From: Dromiciops gliroides
Lineage: Eukaryota; Chordata; Mammalia; Microbiotheria; Microbiotheriidae
Reading direction: 5' to 3'
DNA length: 64,000 bases
Assembly (NCBI RefSeq): GCF_019393635.1
Contig: NC_057864.1
Span: 443,866,822-443,930,821, forward strand
Part shown: positions 63,430 through 64,000 of the stretch, piece after piece
Layout: each line of letters starts with the position of its first letter
Position numbering within the stretch: the stretch's first letter is position 1
Notes under the pieces: generated by a model
What the model saw: only the letters and a program-made list of their open reading frames with translations
Database searches by the model: none
Told to the model about the DNA's origin: nothing
Made by a program: the position numbers and the translations under genes

Positions 63430-64000
63430 GAAACAGAGACAGAGAGACAGAAACTGACACACACACACACACAGAGACAGAGACAGAGAGACAGAAACAG
63501 ACACACACACACAGAGATAGAGACAGACAGAAACAGACACACACACAGAGACAGAGAGACAGAAACAGACACACACAGATAGACAGAGAGACAGAAACAG
63601 ACACACACAGAGAGAGAGACAGAGAGAAAGAGACAGAAACAGACACACACACAGAGACAGAGAGACAGAAACAGACATACACACACAGAGACAGAGACAG
63701 AGAGACAGAAACAGACACACACACAGAGACAGAGAGACAGAAACAGACACACACACAGATAGACAGAGAGACAGAAATAGACACACACACACACAGAGAT
63801 AGAGACAGAGAGATAGAGACAGAGAGACAGAGACAGAAACAGACACATACACACAGAGAGAGAGACAGAAACAGACACACACACACAGAGATAGAGACAG
63901 AGACAGAAACAGACACACACACACAGACAGAGAGACAGAAACAGACACACACACAGAGACAGAGAGACAGAAACAGACACACACACACAGAGATAGAGAC
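63430..64000. repeat. AC/AG minisatellite, runs off the window
   Basis: About 15 units marked by 'gacagaaacaga' (first 63447, last 63967; one unit reads 'aaactga', one 'aaataga'). Spacing is 31-43 bases, most often 32-33, with one 63-base gap. Each unit joins an ACAC run to AGAGACAG text. Pyrimidines other than C are nearly absent on the plus strand, so all three minus-strand frames stay open over about 200 codons. Confidence 0.95.

Noticed and set aside
63360-63988. Three overlapping minus-strand frames of about 200 codons rich in C, V, S and L
   Set aside because: All three phases are open because the minisatellite almost lacks the bases needed for stops; this is composition, not coding.
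63430-64000. CRISPR-like regular spacing
   Set aside because: Units and 'spacers' are both AC/AG simple sequence of variable length, and the DNA is mammalian.

Overview
This window looks like marsupial nuclear DNA with no intact protein-coding gene. The best clue is one young tRNA-headed CORE-SINE family that occurs about 30 times on both strands (5' motif 'gcagctaggtgg', core 'agctgtgtgaccctgggcaa'). Its 3' wording, with 'cacttgacacttactagc', fits the SINEs of Australasian marsupials (WSINE1-like) as I remember them; the opossum counterpart reads differently. Older layers are also marsupial in character: SINEs with a Bov-B-type tail (Mar1-like), Ther-1/MIR, L2, CR1/L3, marsupial L1/HAL1, RTE-like LINE remnants, hAT and mariner-type non-autonomous DNA transposons, and a few solitary retroviral LTR fossils. 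All family names come from recognised sequence, not from a library search.

Layout. 1-5 kb: MIR and L2 debris, and a nested hAT / mariner-MITE / composite-SINE structure at 3306-4032. 6.1-6.8 kb: a processed retrocopy of FAM136A with a flanking target-site duplication (TSD), a premature stop and one frameshift. 7.4-7.9 kb: a long purine microsatellite. 8-28 kb: dense SINEs, an L2 reverse-transcriptase remnant at 14.0-14.6 kb, several copies of one hAT family, and the first of two cold-shock-domain (YBX-like) fragments at 22.6 kb. 28-34 kb: a triple nest (SINE in Mar1 in an older repeat), a CR1/L3 LINE split by a solitary LTR, a related LTR on the other strand, a second mariner MITE and an RTE-like 3' ORF remnant. 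36-44 kb: degraded L1/HAL1 copies and a pair of nearly identical 79-bp direct repeats at 41.6 and 43.3 kb. 44-58 kb: mostly unassigned sequence with microsatellites, a possible third LTR type, CR1/L3 and L2 pieces, the second YBX-like fragment (54.6 kb) and a well-bounded solitary LTR (57.9-58.4 kb). 58-64 kb: L1 3' ends, a hAT MITE, L2, and an AC/AG minisatellite that runs off the window end.

The genes therefore do not act together as a pathway. The window reads as intergenic or long-intron DNA, and its information lies in insertion order, TSDs and repeat families. The most useful leads are a composite SINE family with a distinctive roughly 170-bp tail (three copies, one with a perfect TSD), a 216-bp TA-flanked MITE present twice in opposite orientation, the paired YBX-like blocks, and the 79-bp direct repeats.
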